A DNA stretch of 64,000 bases from assembly GCA_963724195.1 (NCBI GenBank), contig CAVRTQ010000024.1, positions 62,001-126,000 of the forward strand, written 5' to 3'. The position numbers were made by a program, and so were the translations under genes. The DNA comes from Solirubrobacter sp963724195 (GTDB lineage: Bacteria; Actinomycetota; Thermoleophilia; Solirubrobacterales; Solirubrobacteraceae). A model generated the notes under the pieces. The model ran no database searches and had not been told where the DNA came from. It saw nothing but the letters and a program-made list of their open reading frames with translations. This document shows positions 18,223 through 27,262 of the stretch, piece after piece (the first letter of the stretch is position 1; every line of letters begins with the position of its first letter).

Positions 18223-20045
18223 CTACGGGCAGATGATCACCTCCGCGCTGGGGCGCTCCGCGAACAGCCGCGTCGACGGACGCGCTGCGCCGCTCCAGCG
18301 CCGCCCGCTGGTTCACGTAGCCCTTGTCGGTGATCTCGTTGGCGTCCAGCGACGGCGGCTCCGCGAGCAGCACCACGCGCTCCACACGCGTCGAGGACGC
18401 CGGGTGCTCGGCGTTGTAGGCCTGGAGGCGCTCGCGGATGAACGCGTGCACCTTCGGCGACTGCACGAGCGTGTCCAGCTCGCCCTCCGGCTCTCCCGCG
18501 ATCTCCCGCGCGGCACCCAGGTTCAGCCACGCGAGCAGCCCGACGTAGTCGCGGTCGTGCCCGCAGACGACGGCGTCCATCAGCAGCGGCGAAGCGGCGG
18601 CGAGCGCGCGCACGCGCAGGTTGCCGACCGACACGAACGTGCCGGTCAGGAGCTTGAAGTCCTCCACCACGCGCCCGTCGAACACGACGCCCCGGTTCGG
18701 GTCGTCCGGGTCCTCGAGCTTGGCCGCGTCGCCGGTGCGGTACCAGCCGTCCTCGTCGAACGCCTTGGCCGTCAGGTCGGGCTGGCCGAGGTAGCCGGGC
18801 GTGACGTTCGGTCCCTTCACGCGCATCTCGAGCTTGTCCTCGACGGGTGCGAGCTTGAGCTGCACGCCGGGCACGGGGACGCCGATCACGCCCGCGCGGT
18901 CGATCGGGAAGTGCGCCGCGGTGGCCAGTGGCGACGTCTCCGTCAGCCCCCACGAGGAGGTCATCATCACCGGCTCCCCGCGGGCCATCTGCGACACGCC
19001 TCGAGCCGCGTCCACAGGTCCTGCGGGAGCGCGGCCGCGGCGTAGAAGATCAGGTCCAGGCGCTCGAAGAACTTTGCGCGCAGCGCCTCGTCGCGCTCGA
19101 GGAACGGCAGCAGCGCGCCGTAGCCCGCGGGCACGTTGAAGTAGATCGTCGGCGCGATCTCCGTCAGGTTCTTCACCGTGATCGGGATCAGCGGCGGCGC
19201 GGGCCGGCCGGCGTCGATGTAGAGCGTCCCGCCGCGCTTGAGGATGAGGTTGAAGTTGTGGTTGCCACCGAACGTGTGGTTCCACGGCAGCCAGTCCACG
19301 AGCACCGGCGGCGTGTCCTTCGTGAACGGCCAGATCTGGGCGAGCGACTGCTGGTTCGCGCACAGCATCCCGTGCGTGTTGATCACGCCCTTGGGCATCG
19401 CCGTCGAGCCCGAGGTGAACAGGATCTTGGCCACGCTGTCGGGACCGACCGCGTCCAGCGCGTCCTCGACGGCCATCGTCGGCTCTGGTCGCGAGGAGCT
19501 CGCTGAAGCCCGTCGCGCCGTTGCCCTGGGTGAGCACCAACTCCGCGCCGCCGAAGTCGACGGCCGCCAGCACGCCACCGAACGGCCCGGCGTCGGACGC
19601 GTACACGAGCCCGGGCTTCACGAGCGCCGCGATGTGCTTGACCTTGCCGTAGTCCTGGCTCATCAGCGAGTACGCCGGGGACACGGGCACCACCGGCACG
19701 CCGGCCAGGAAGGCGCCGAGGGTGAGCAGCGCATGGTCGATCGCGTTCCCAGACAGGATCAACACCGGCCGCTCCGGGCCGAGACCACGGTCGATCAGGG
19801 ACTGCGCGACGCTGTTGGCCTTCCGCCCCGCTTCGCCCCACGTGAGCTCGACCCATTCCCCCTCCGGGCCACGCTCCGCGAGGAACACGCGGTCGGGCGC
19901 CTCGCGTGCCCAGTGACGCAGCAGGCGACCGAGGCTGGCCTCATACGGCTCGAGCTCCATCTCCGACTTCAGGATCAGGCTGCCGTCTGGTGCAGCCGTG
20001 GGCCGTGATCCGCGGCGGGGCCAACGCCGGCTGGACGATCGTCAT
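18223..20045 (-). CDS. Feruloyl-CoA synthase-like aryl-CoA ligase
   Basis: An ANL-family ligase of about 607 residues. The ATG at 20045 follows GAGGAGGAGAGAG. Visible motifs are VLILSGNAIDHALLTLGAFLAG, LFTSGSTAMPKGVINTH (ATP-binding), WLPWNHTFGGNHNFNL, TSSWGLTETSPLAT, GWYRTGDAAK and DGRVVEDFKLLTGTFVSV. The WNHTFGGNHNFN segment and the length resemble feruloyl-CoA synthases and their relatives. Frame breaks near 19995, 19490, 18985 and 18275 interrupt it; the repaired end gives LFAERPSAEVIICP and a stop at 18223. With an upstream aldehyde dehydrogenase and downstream PaaI thioesterase, it likely activates a phenylpropenoic or phenylacetic acid. The exact acid is uncertain. Confidence 0.82.
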
Positions 20046-20095
20046 CTCTCTCCTCCTCTAACGAACCTCTGAGGCCGAACATACAGCCGCACGCC

Positions 20096-21487
20096 CTACG
20101 CTCGACGGACCACGACCGATTTCTGGTCGGTGTAGTAGTCGAGCGCCTCCGAGCCGTGCTCCTTGCCGTAGCCCGACGCCTTCAGGCCACCGAACGGCAG
20201 CTCGTCGTAGACCTTCGTGCGCGAGTTGATCCACGTGTAGCCGCAGTCGAGCTCGGCGGCGGCGCGCTCGGCGCGGTTGAGGTCGCTCGTCCAGACGCTC
20301 GACCCCAGGCCGAACGGCGACGCGTTGGCCAACTCGAGCGCCTCGTCGAGGTCGCGCACGCGCCAGATCGGGAGCGCCGGGCCGAAGACCTCCTCCACCG
20401 CCATCGGCGAGTCCTTGCCGGGCTCGACGACGACGGTCGGCTCGTGGAACCAGCCGGAGTCCAGCCCGTCCGGCCGGCCGCCGCCCGCGACGATCTCGCC
20501 GCCGCTCTCGGCGATCTGGCGCTCGAGCTGATCGCGCTGGCGCTCGGAATGGAGCGGACCCATCTGGCTGTTCGGGTCATCGCCAAGACCCAGCCGCAGC
20601 CGCTTCGCCTTCGCCGCGACGGCCTCGATGATCTCGTCGGCGACGCTCTCGAACACGTACAGGCGCTTGATCGCCAGGCACGCCTGCCCGCAGTTGTAGA
20701 AGCGGCCCATGGCGGCGGCCGAGGCGGCGGACTTGAGGTCGGCGTCGTCGCAGATGATCATCGGGTCGCTGCCGCCGAGCTCGAGCGTGACGCGCTTGGA
20801 GCCGACGGCCGCGAGCGCGGCCACGCGCTCCCCGACCGGCGTGCTGCCGGTGAAGGCGACCTTGCGGACGAGCGGATGCGTGACGAGCGCCTCACCGGCC
20901 ACCGCGCCGGTGCCCGGCAGCACCTGGAAGACGCCTTCGGGCAGCCCGGCGGCGGCGAAGATCTCCTGCAGCCTCAGCGTGGTCAGCGGCGTCGAGTCGG
21001 CGGGCTTGGCCACCACCGTGTTCCCGCACAGCAGCGCGGGGCCGAGCTTGTTGCACAGCAGCGTCGTGGGGAAGTTCCACGGCACGATCGCGGCGACGAC
21101 CCCGAGCGGGCGGCGCAGCACGCGCGCGTCCACGTCGGTGTCGACGTTGTGGATGGAGACCGCGCGCACCTGGCGGGAGAGGCCGGCGTAGTGCTCGAGC
21201 GTGTCCGCGGCCTTGTGCAGCTCGATCTTGGCCTCGCGGATCGTCTTGCCCTGCTCGGCGACGAGGATCGGCACGAGCTCGTCGACATGGGCCTCGAAGG
21301 CTTCAGCCAGCGCGTGCAGGACCTTCCCGCGCTCCGCGTAGCCCAGCCGTCCCCAGTCCCGTTGCGCGGCGTGGGCCACCTGCACCGCGCGGTCCACGTC
21401 CTCCGGCGTCGCACTCGGAACAGACGCGACCGACTCACCCGTCCCCGGGTTCACGATGTCGAGGGTCGACAGGGTTTCGGTGCTCAC
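20096..21487 (-). CDS. NAD(P)-dependent aldehyde dehydrogenase
   Basis: 463 residues, intact, GTG start at 21487 with an AGGAG upstream. ALDH-superfamily landmarks are present in order: PWNFPTTLLCNKLGPALLCGN, AFTGSTPVGERV, catalytic Glu in LELGGSDPMI, catalytic Cys in NCGQACLAIKRL, EEVFGPALPIW and the C-terminal PFGGLKASGYGKEHG. It is first in an operon with the aryl-CoA ligase and thioesterase and divergent from paaA, so it probably oxidises an aromatic aldehyde (such as phenylacetaldehyde or a cinnamaldehyde or benzaldehyde type) to the acid used by the ligase. Succinate-semialdehyde-type activity cannot be excluded. Confidence 0.88.
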   Translation of the reverse strand: MSTETLSTLDIVNPGTGESVASVPSATPEDVDRAVQVAHAAQRDWGRLGYAERGKVLHALAEAFEAHVDELVPILVAEQGKTIREAKIELHKAADTLEHYAGLSRQVRAVSIHNVDTDVDARVLRRPLGVVAAIVPWNFPTTLLCNKLGPALLCGNTVVAKPADSTPLTTLRLQEIFAAAGLPEGVFQVLPGTGAVAGEALVTHPLVRKVAFTGSTPVGERVAALAAVGSKRVTLELGGSDPMIICDDADLKSAASAAAMGRFYNCGQACLAIKRLYVFESVADEIIEAVAAKAKRLRLGLGDDPNSQMGPLHSERQRDQLERQIAESGGEIVAGGGRPDGLDSGWFHEPTVVVEPGKDSPMAVEEVFGPALPIWRVRDLDEALELANASPFGLGSSVWTSDLNRAERAAAELDCGYTWINSRTKVYDELPFGGLKASGYGKEHGSEALDYYTDQKSVVVRRA

Positions 21488-21577
21488 AGGGTCTCCTCCG
21501 CGCGCTTGACGGTGTCCAAGTTAGACGATACGCTCTCGCTCGTCAACATGATGTCTCACGTTGGAGGAGAGGGCCCC

Positions 21578-22507
21578 ATGGCCGCCGTCGAGGAGCTCGC
21601 GCCCCGCACCGAGGACGAGGTGCGCGCCCATCTTGCCGCCGGCAAGCTGGTCGAGGGTCTGCAGCACATGTCGCCCGAGTACCTGAAGGGCATTCGCCGC
21701 ATCCTCACGGTGTCGGCGGACACCGAGCTCGTCTCCGCACCCGCGTACCTGCGCGCGGCCGCGCACGCGCCGGCGCTGAACAACTTCGGCTCCGCGGTCT
21801 CGATCATCCAGGACGAGCTCGCGCACGCGCACATCGGCTACCGCCTGCTGGGCGACCTCGGCGTGGACATGCCGGCGCTGATCTACGAGCGCGAGGCCTC
21901 CGCCTTCAAGTACCCGTACGCCTTCGACGTGCCGCTGGACTCCTGGTACGAGCTCGTGCTCGCGAACGCGCTGTACGACCAGGCCGGGTTCGTGCTCCTG
22001 TCCGACGTGCACCAGTCCTCCACCTTCGGGCCGTGGAAGCGCGCGCTGGCCAAGGTCGACAAGGAGGAGACGTTCCACCTGCGGCACGGGCGCACGTGGG
22101 TGAAGAAGTTCGCCGCCGACCCGGATCACAAGGCGAAGCTGCAGGCGTCGCTGGACTGGATGTTCATCCTCACGCTCGAGTGGTTCGGGCTGCCGGACGC
22201 CCAGAAGCGGCACGGCATCCAGCTCGAGTACGGGTTCAAGGGCAAGACCAACGACGAGCTGCGCCAGGACTGGATGGGGCACGTCGTCCCGTTCATGGAC
22301 GAGGTCGGATTGCAGGTGCCGGCCCACTTCGACGAGGAGTCACAGCGCTACGTGATCGACTGCCCGTTCCCGCAGCAGTTCGACTCCGAGAAGAAGCAGT
22401 GGGGCGGCGTCGAGATCGGCTGGGACGAGGTCATCGTGCGCTGGAAGGGCCGCGGGCCGATGAACGAGACCTACGTCGCGAAGCTCCAGAAGGGCTACCG
22501 CGGATGA
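21578..22507 (+). CDS. paaA: Phenylacetyl-CoA epoxidase subunit A
   Basis: 309 residues; ATG at 21578 with GGAGGAG eight bases upstream. The catalytic alpha subunit of the ring 1,2-epoxidase is a ferritin-like di-iron protein. The iron-binding helices are visible as IIQDELAHAHIGYRL (Glu80 and His83 type ligands) and, after a spacer, KVDKEETFHLRHG (ExxxH). The lysine bridge region FKYPYAFDVPLDSWYELV and the C-terminal GWDEVIVRWKGRGPMN follow. It heads an operon in which each start overlaps or closely follows the previous stop. The family converts phenylacetyl-CoA to ring-1,2-epoxyphenylacetyl-CoA with oxygen and NADPH; relatives can also act on other aromatic CoA esters. Confidence 0.9.
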   Translation: MAAVEELAPRTEDEVRAHLAAGKLVEGLQHMSPEYLKGIRRILTVSADTELVSAPAYLRAAAHAPALNNFGSAVSIIQDELAHAHIGYRLLGDLGVDMPALIYEREASAFKYPYAFDVPLDSWYELVLANALYDQAGFVLLSDVHQSSTFGPWKRALAKVDKEETFHLRHGRTWVKKFAADPDHKAKLQASLDWMFILTLEWFGLPDAQKRHGIQLEYGFKGKTNDELRQDWMGHVVPFMDEVGLQVPAHFDEESQRYVIDCPFPQQFDSEKKQWGGVEIGWDEVIVRWKGRGPMNETYVAKLQKGYRG

Positions 22508-22821
22508 GCGCCTCCGTCGAGGCGCGCCTGTGGGAGGCGCTGACCGAGGTCGAGGACCCGGAGATCCCGATCTCCGTCGTGCACATGGGGCTGATCGTGG
22601 CGATCGACTACGCCGACGGCGTCGTGGACCTCAAGCTCACGTTCACCGCGATGGGCTGTCCCGCGATGGAGTTCATCCAGGACGACATCCGCGAGCGGTT
22701 GCTGGCCGAGCCCGACGTCGACGAAGTCCGGATCGAGATCGTCTGGGACCCCGTGTGGACGCGCAAGATGATCCGCGAGGAGGCGCGCGAGACGATGCGC
22801 GGACTGGGGATCGTCGCGTGA
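22504..22821 (+). CDS. paaD: PaaD-like MIP18 (DUF59) protein lacking the zinc ribbon
   Basis: 105 residues overlapping paaA by ATGA. It consists only of a DUF59/MIP18 domain: VEDPEIPISVVHMGLIVAID, FTAMGCPAMEFIQDDI with the conserved Cys45-type residue, and IVWDPVWTRKMI. Family members help assemble iron or iron-sulphur centres; PaaD is required for paa oxygenase activity. The PaaD of E. coli carries an extra C-terminal four-Cys zinc ribbon on the same chain. Here that part is missing and appears as a separate gene at 23741, after paaC. Confidence 0.88.
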   Translation: MSASVEARLWEALTEVEDPEIPISVVHMGLIVAIDYADGVVDLKLTFTAMGCPAMEFIQDDIRERLLAEPDVDEVRIEIVWDPVWTRKMIREEARETMRGLGIVA

Positions 22822-22897
22822 CGGCGACACTCGCCTGGCGGCTCGCGTCGCTGTCGAGTACTCGCCCCGGGGGCTCGTACTCGCAGGAGGTGTTGAC

Positions 22898-23081
22898 ATG
22901 ACCGTTTGGGAAGTCTTCGCCCGCAAGGCCTACGAGGACCCGCTCCACCACGTCGGGCACGGTCACCGAGTCCGACGAGGACCTCGCGCTCGTGTCCGCC
23001 CGCTCGATCTACGACGAGCAGCCGTGGATCCACATGATCATCGTGCCGCGGGACTCGATCCGGGAGGCGATCAAGCCATGA
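22898..23081 (+). CDS. paaB: Phenylacetyl-CoA epoxidase subunit B
   Basis: The ATG at 22898 follows AGGAGG. The protein starts MTVWEVFARKAYEDPLHHVG; removing one G from the GGG at about 22960 gives TVTESDEDLALVSARSIYDE and WIHMIIVPRDSIREAIKP with a stop overlapping paaC. This is the small PaaB subunit, which bridges PaaAC dimers; the repaired length (about 60 residues) is shorter than the 95 of E. coli PaaB, but matches the compact form. As written, the frame is broken after residue 20; I consider that a sequence error because the repaired protein is entirely typical. Confidence 0.8.
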
Positions 23082-23744
23082 AGACCGTGCTGGCCTCCCT
23101 GGCCGACAACAAGGCGGCCCTGGGGCGGCGCTACGCGGAGTGGGCCGTGAGCGCGCCGACGCTCGAGTCCGCCGTGGCCGCGGCCGCGATGGCGCAGGAC
23201 GAGCTCGGCCACGCGCGCTCGACCTACCCGGTCCTGAAGGGCCTGGGCGTCGAGGCGAACGAGGACGGCTTCGGCGGCGACAAGCGGCTCGGGCTGCTCG
23301 ACGACGAGCTGCCGGACTGGAACGCGTTCATCGCCGCGAACCTGCTGGTCGACGGGGTGCTGACGACGTTCGTCGCCTCCTGCGTGGATTCGTCGTTGAC
23401 GCCGATGGCCGCAGCGCGCGAAGAAGATCCTCCAGGAGGAGGGCTCGCACCGCGCGCACGGCGAGGCCTGGGCCCGGCGACTGCTGCGCAGTTCAGATCG
23501 CGACGCCTTCGTGGCGCGGCTGCTGGAGACGTGGGAGCACGCGGGGCGCTGGATCGGGCCCGACGACGACGCGGAGATCGCGGCCGCCGTGGCCGCCGGC
23601 GAGGTGTCACGTGACGCGGCCGCGCAGCGCGAGCTGGTGCGCGCGTGGCTCGTCGACGTGCTGGCCGCCGAAGGCGTGGAGCTCACCCTGCCCGAGCTCA
23701 CCTGGGACGGCTGGGACCCCGAGCGGCGCCGGTGGTCGGCGTGA
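23078..23744 (+). CDS. paaC: Phenylacetyl-CoA epoxidase structural subunit C
   Basis: About 222 residues, starting at an ATGA overlap with paaB. A ferritin-like fold is shown by ALGRRYAEWAVSAPTLES and MAQDELGHARSTYPVL (ExxH), DWNAFIAANLLVDGVLTTFV, and, after a frame break near 23415, KKILQEEGSHRAHGEAWARR and the terminal LPELTWDGWDPERRRW. PaaC is the catalytically degenerate partner of PaaA. The stop overlaps the next start (GTGA), so the zinc-ribbon gene is translationally coupled. Confidence 0.83.
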
Positions 23745-23914
23745 ACTGCCCGTTCTGCAACTCAGGCGACGTCGAGCGCGTCGCCCAGTGGGGCGGCCAG
23801 ATCATCACCGCGCAGTGGCGCTGCGGCGCGTGCAACTCGTACTTCGAAGCCGTGCGTGAGGACTTCGACGAGCCGAGGAGCCCGGAAGCCCGGGCTCCTC
23901 GACCAGCCGGTTAG
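23741..23914 (+). CDS. Stand-alone PaaD-type zinc-ribbon protein
   Basis: 57 residues, GTG start in a GTGA overlap with paaC. The first 40 residues read VNCPFCNSGDVERVAQWGGQ and then ITAQWRCGACNSYFEAVRE, a four-cysteine ribbon (CPxC ... CxxC) equivalent to the C-terminal domain of full-length PaaD. It is therefore the detached second half of PaaD, located two genes downstream of the DUF59 half. The last 17 residues (EPRSPEARAPRPAG) are low-complexity and coincide with an 11-bp hairpin, so the 3' end of the gene appears to run through a terminator. Confidence 0.78.
   Translation: MNCPFCNSGDVERVAQWGGQIITAQWRCGACNSYFEAVREDFDEPRSPEARAPRPAG
23875..23900. terminator. Perfect 11-bp hairpin at the end of the paa operon
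   Basis: GAGGAGCCCGG (23875-23885) and CCGGGCTCCTC (23890-23900) are separated by the tetraloop AAGC. It lies between convergent genes, overlapping the last codons of the zinc-ribbon gene, and would work in both directions. There is no T-run, as often in high-GC actinobacteria. Confidence 0.6.
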
Positions 23915-24396
23915 GACGAGACCGGAACCGTCACCTGGTCCGACAGCGCGCCGTCCTCGAACAGCGACAGCGTCGCGTCGGTGAAGCGGACGTCGACGAT
24001 CTTCGGCGTCCACTGTGGGTTCGGGCACGTCGGGGTCGCCGGCAGCGGGTCAGGGCTGTCGGTCGTGATCGAGAAGCGGTACTGGCCGTTGCGCGGCGTC
24101 GGCAGCGGGTCCGTCGTGCCCGCGACCGTCACCGCCGTGTCCTGCCCGGGCGCGCGGTTCCCGCCCGGATTGATGCACTCGACGCTGGCGATGCCCTGCG
24201 CCTCGACGGTGATCTCGAAGGTCGTGCCGCCGAGTCCGGCGACCTTGCCCGCACATTTGACCTGCAGCCCGGTGTCGACGCAGCGCGGGGCGTTCGCCCC
24301 GCCGGTCAGGAAATGGCCGCTCTGCGCGGACGCGGCGGACGGCAACGCGAGCACGGATACCGCTACGGCCAGGACAAGGCCGAGGTGTCGCTTCAC
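23911..24396 (-). CDS. Secreted protein of unknown function
   Basis: 161 residues using the GTG at 24396, which has GGAGGA seven bases upstream. The signal peptide is KRHLGLVLAVAVSVLALPSA followed by ASAQ. The mature part is Cys-containing (APRCVDTGLQVKCAG, VECINPGG, ATPTCPNPQW) with a predicted beta-rich body ending in VTVPVSS. I recognise no family; it looks like an exported beta-sandwich protein. Its stop codon overlaps that of the convergent zinc-ribbon gene. Confidence 0.7.
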   Translation of the reverse strand: MKRHLGLVLAVAVSVLALPSAASAQSGHFLTGGANAPRCVDTGLQVKCAGKVAGLGGTTFEITVEAQGIASVECINPGGNRAPGQDTAVTVAGTTDPLPTPRNGQYRFSITTDSPDPLPATPTCPNPQWTPKIVDVRFTDATLSLFEDGALSDQVTVPVSS

Positions 24397-24513
24397 TATG
24401 GATCCTCCACTGAGTGGGGTGGACAGGCGAGGTCGCGCGACCGCTGAAGGCACCATCCACCGCCCCACACGACGCGTCAAGGCGCGCGCCAACAACGCGA
24501 GACACTCTTTTGT

Positions 24514-24822
24514 CTACAGCGAGAGCCCGATCAGCGCGCCGATGACGAGCGTGATGCCCAGCGGCACGCCGAGCAGCCACTGCCACCCCGCGAACCGCCC
24601 GGCCGCGGCGTAGACCGTCAGCACGACGGCGACCGCCACCAGCAGCCCTTCGGCCAACGCGTAGGCGAGGCTCCCGGCCAAGGTCTCGCCGCGCGTGTTG
24701 GCCTGCCCCGGCTCAGCGGCGCTCGCCGCCACGAACAGGGCGATGATCGCGCCGAAGAACGAGCCGATCCACAGCAGCGCGGCGGCGAGGCCCGCGAGGA
24801 TCCGGGCGGAGACATGACCCAT
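24514..24822 (-). CDS. Small integral membrane protein
   Basis: 102 residues with three hydrophobic segments: ILAGLAAALLWIGSFFGAII, GSLAYALAEGLLVAVAVVLT and LLGVPLGITLVIGALIGLSL. The loop between the first two carries EPGQANTRGE. No family recognised. It starts 10 bp downstream of the citrate synthase stop and may be co-transcribed with it. Confidence 0.65.
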   Translation of the reverse strand: MGHVSARILAGLAAALLWIGSFFGAIIALFVAASAAEPGQANTRGETLAGSLAYALAEGLLVAVAVVLTVYAAAGRFAGWQWLLGVPLGITLVIGALIGLSL

Positions 24823-24832
24823 CGCGAGTGTT

Positions 24833-25895
24833 CTACACGGCGGCGAGCGCGCGCGGGCCTTCGCCGGTGTAGCGCGCGGTCGGGCGGATCAGGCGGCCCT
24901 CGCGCTTCTGCTCGAGCACGTGCGCCGACCAGCCCGCGGTGCGGGCGCACACGAACAGCGGCGTGAACAGCTCCGGCGGGACCGCCGCGCAGTCGAGCAC
25001 GACCGCCGACCAGAACTCGACGTTCGTGGCCAGGACGCGGTCGGGCTTGCGCTGCGCGAGGGCGCTGAGCGCAGCCGCCTCGAGGGCCTCGGCGGCCTCG
25101 AAGCGCGGCGCGTGCAACTCGCGGGCGGTGCGGCGCAGCACGCGCGCCCGTGGGTCCTCCGCCCGGTAGATGCGGTGACCGAAGCCCATCAGGCGCTCGC
25201 CCGCGTCGAGCGCGTCGCGGACCCAGCCGGCGGCGTCGCCGGTGCGCTCGACGGCGTCGAGCATCTTCAAGACGCGGCTCGGCGCGCCGCCGTGGAGCGG
25301 ACCGGAGAGCGCCCCGACGCCGGCCGACAGCGCGGCCGCCGCGTCCGCGCCGGTGGAGGCGACCACGCGCGCGGTGAACGTCGACGCGTTCATCCCGTGC
25401 TCGGCCGCCGAGACCCAGTAGGCGTCGATGGCCCGCGCGTGCACCGGGTCGGCCTCGCCGCGCCAGCGCACGAGGAACCGCTCCGCGAGCGAGCCGGCGT
25501 CCGGCATCGGCACCGCGGGCAGATCGGCGCCGCGCGCGGACTGCGCGACGAAGTCGAGCGTGAGCGCGGAGATCCACGCGAGGTCGTCGCGCGCACGCTC
25601 GTCGGTGCTGTCGATCAGCGGCTCGAGCTCGGCGCCGAGGGCCGCGATGGCGGCCTGGACGTCCGCGCGGGTGTCGCCGGCGCGCAGCGGCAGGTCGCGA
25701 GGCGCGGCCGGGGCGAGACCCGGGCGCGAGCGAGCCGTCGACGAGCAGGCCCCAGACGTGCTCGAACGGCTCGCGGCCGGCAAGCTCCTCGAGGTCGACG
25801 CCGCGGTAGCGCAGCGCGCCGCCCTCGCGGTCGGGCTCGGCGATCGTGGTGGCGAAGGCGACGACGCCTTCGAGGCCGGACTGGACTTCGCTCAT
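24833..25895 (-). CDS. Citrate synthase
   Basis: About 354 residues, starting by ATGA overlap with the CGNR gene (25895). The N-terminus MSEVQSGLEGVVAFATTIAE and RYRGVDLEELAGREPFEHV is that of the short citrate synthases of actinobacteria. The catalytic regions are AAEHGMNASTFTARV (His), GALSGPLHGGAP (His) and MGFGHRIYRAEDPRA (His/Arg), and the end includes FVCARTAGWSAHVLEQ. A frame break near 25725 splits the first ~55 residues from the rest. The enzyme condenses oxaloacetate and acetyl-CoA; a 2-methylcitrate synthase role cannot be excluded from sequence. Confidence 0.85.
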
Positions 25896-26512
25896 GCGGT
25901 CTTCTCCCGTTGCCGCCGCCGGTGGCGGCGGGCCTTCTCGACGTTGCCGCAGCCGCGGCTGGAGCACCAGCGCCGCCCGGCCGCCGGGGAGCGGTCGAAG
26001 AAGCGGGCGCTGCAGGTCTCTGACGCGCACACCCGTATGCGCGCGCTCTCGTCCACGCTGAACATCCGGGCGGCGTCGCGCGCGATCAGGCCGAGGGCGT
26101 GCGCCGCCGGATCAGCGGGGGCGGCGGGGCGCAGCGCGACCGAGCCGTCGTCCGCGCGCACCGCCTCCTCGCCCGTCACGGCCGCCGGGACCTCGCCTGC
26201 GATCACCGCGAGCGCCGCGTCGGGCACGGGCCGCCCGGCGAGCACCGCCGTCACGCCCGCGTCGATCGCCTCGCGCAGCTCCCGCGCGCGCACCAGCAGC
26301 GCGTCCGCGACGACCGGCGGCGTGCTCAGCAGGCCGGCGGCGACGAGCCACTCGGACAGGTCCTCGACGGTGACGAGCGTCTCCACGCGACGGCGCCAGC
26401 GCTCGCGCAACGTGTTCGTGAAGTCGAGTGCGGGCCGCCCGCCGAGCCAGTACCACCAGGGCGCGCCGCGCTCGAGCGGGAGGGTGAGGTCCTCGGGCAG
26501 GTCCATAACCAT
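25892..26512 (-). CDS. CGNR zinc-finger (ABATE-domain) regulator
   Basis: 206 residues from ATG 26512 (an alternative ATG is at 26506). The N-terminal stress-sensing-like domain begins WYWLGGRPALDFTNTLRERW, and the C-terminal zinc finger reads RVCASETCSARFFDRSPAAG and RRWCSSRGCGNVEKARRHRR, in which the CGNR signature is CGNV. Such proteins are probable transcription regulators. It is translationally coupled to citrate synthase and divergent from an SDR gene only 12 bp away. Confidence 0.82.
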   Translation of the reverse strand: MVMDLPEDLTLPLERGAPWWYWLGGRPALDFTNTLRERWRRRVETLVTVEDLSEWLVAAGLLSTPPVVADALLVRARELREAIDAGVTAVLAGRPVPDAALAVIAGEVPAAVTGEEAVRADDGSVALRPAAPADPAAHALGLIARDAARMFSVDESARIRVCASETCSARFFDRSPAAGRRWCSSRGCGNVEKARRHRRRQREKTA

Positions 26513-26524
26513 ATGATTGCCGGT

Positions 26525-27262
26525 ATGGAGGTTACGCGCAAGCACATCACCGTCGTGACCGGCGGCGCTCGCGGCATCGGCGCGGCGATCTGCACGCGGC
26601 TCGCGGCCGAGGGCCACGACGTCGTCATCGGCTATCGCTCGGCCGCCGACCGGGCGCGCGAGGTCGCCGCGGCGGTCGAGGCCGCCGGCGCCCGCGCGGT
26701 CACCGTCGAGCTGGACACGGCCGACCCGGCCGGCGTCGACCGCCTCTTCGACGCCGCCGCCGAGCTCGGCCCGATCACCGGCCTCGTCAACAACGCGGGG
26801 ATCGTCGGCCCGGTGGGCAAGCTCGTCGAGATCCCGATCGACGAGCTCGAGCGCGTGTACGCGGTCAACGTCGTCGGCGTGCTGCTGTGCGCGCGCCGGG
26901 CGGCCCGCGACATGCTCGAGCACGACGGCGGCGCGATCGTGAACATCTCCTCCGGCGCGGCCACGCTCGGCAGCCCGAACGAGTACGTCCACTACGCGGG
27001 CTCGAAAGCCGCCGTGGACGCGATCACGATCGGGCTGGCGAAGGAGCTCGGCCCGGACGGCATCCGCGTCAACTGCGTCGCCCCGGGCACGATCTGGACC
27101 GACATCCACGCCGACCCGGACCGGCCGAACAAGGTCGCGCCCCGCGTCCCGCTCCGCCGGGCCGGCCAGCCCGAGGAGATCGCGGGCGCGGTCGCGTGGC
27201 TGCTCAGCGCCGACGCGAGCTACACGACCGGCGCGATCCTCCGCGTCACGGGCGGCCTGTAG
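26525..27262 (+). CDS. SDR-family oxidoreductase
   Basis: 245 residues, ATG at 26525. Classical SDR motifs: TGGARGIGAAI (about 12-22), NNAGIVGPV, ISSGAATLGS with catalytic Ser, YVHYAGSKAAVDA with Tyr and Lys, and the end YTTGAILRVTGGL. It resembles sugar dehydrogenases and 3-oxoacyl reductases; the substrate is not evident. It is divergent from the CGNR regulator, which may control it. Confidence 0.83.
   Translation: MEVTRKHITVVTGGARGIGAAICTRLAAEGHDVVIGYRSAADRAREVAAAVEAAGARAVTVELDTADPAGVDRLFDAAAELGPITGLVNNAGIVGPVGKLVEIPIDELERVYAVNVVGVLLCARRAARDMLEHDGGAIVNISSGAATLGSPNEYVHYAGSKAAVDAITIGLAKELGPDGIRVNCVAPGTIWTDIHADPDRPNKVAPRVPLRRAGQPEEIAGAVAWLLSADASYTTGAILRVTGGL

Noticed and set aside
21488..21577. 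TetR (PaaR)-type operator in the paaA promoter
   Set aside because: GACGA and TCGTC half-sites occur but do not align into a convincing dyad.
22898..23744. paaB and paaC as pseudogenes
   Set aside because: Single-base repairs restore typical full proteins and the flanking translational coupling is intact.
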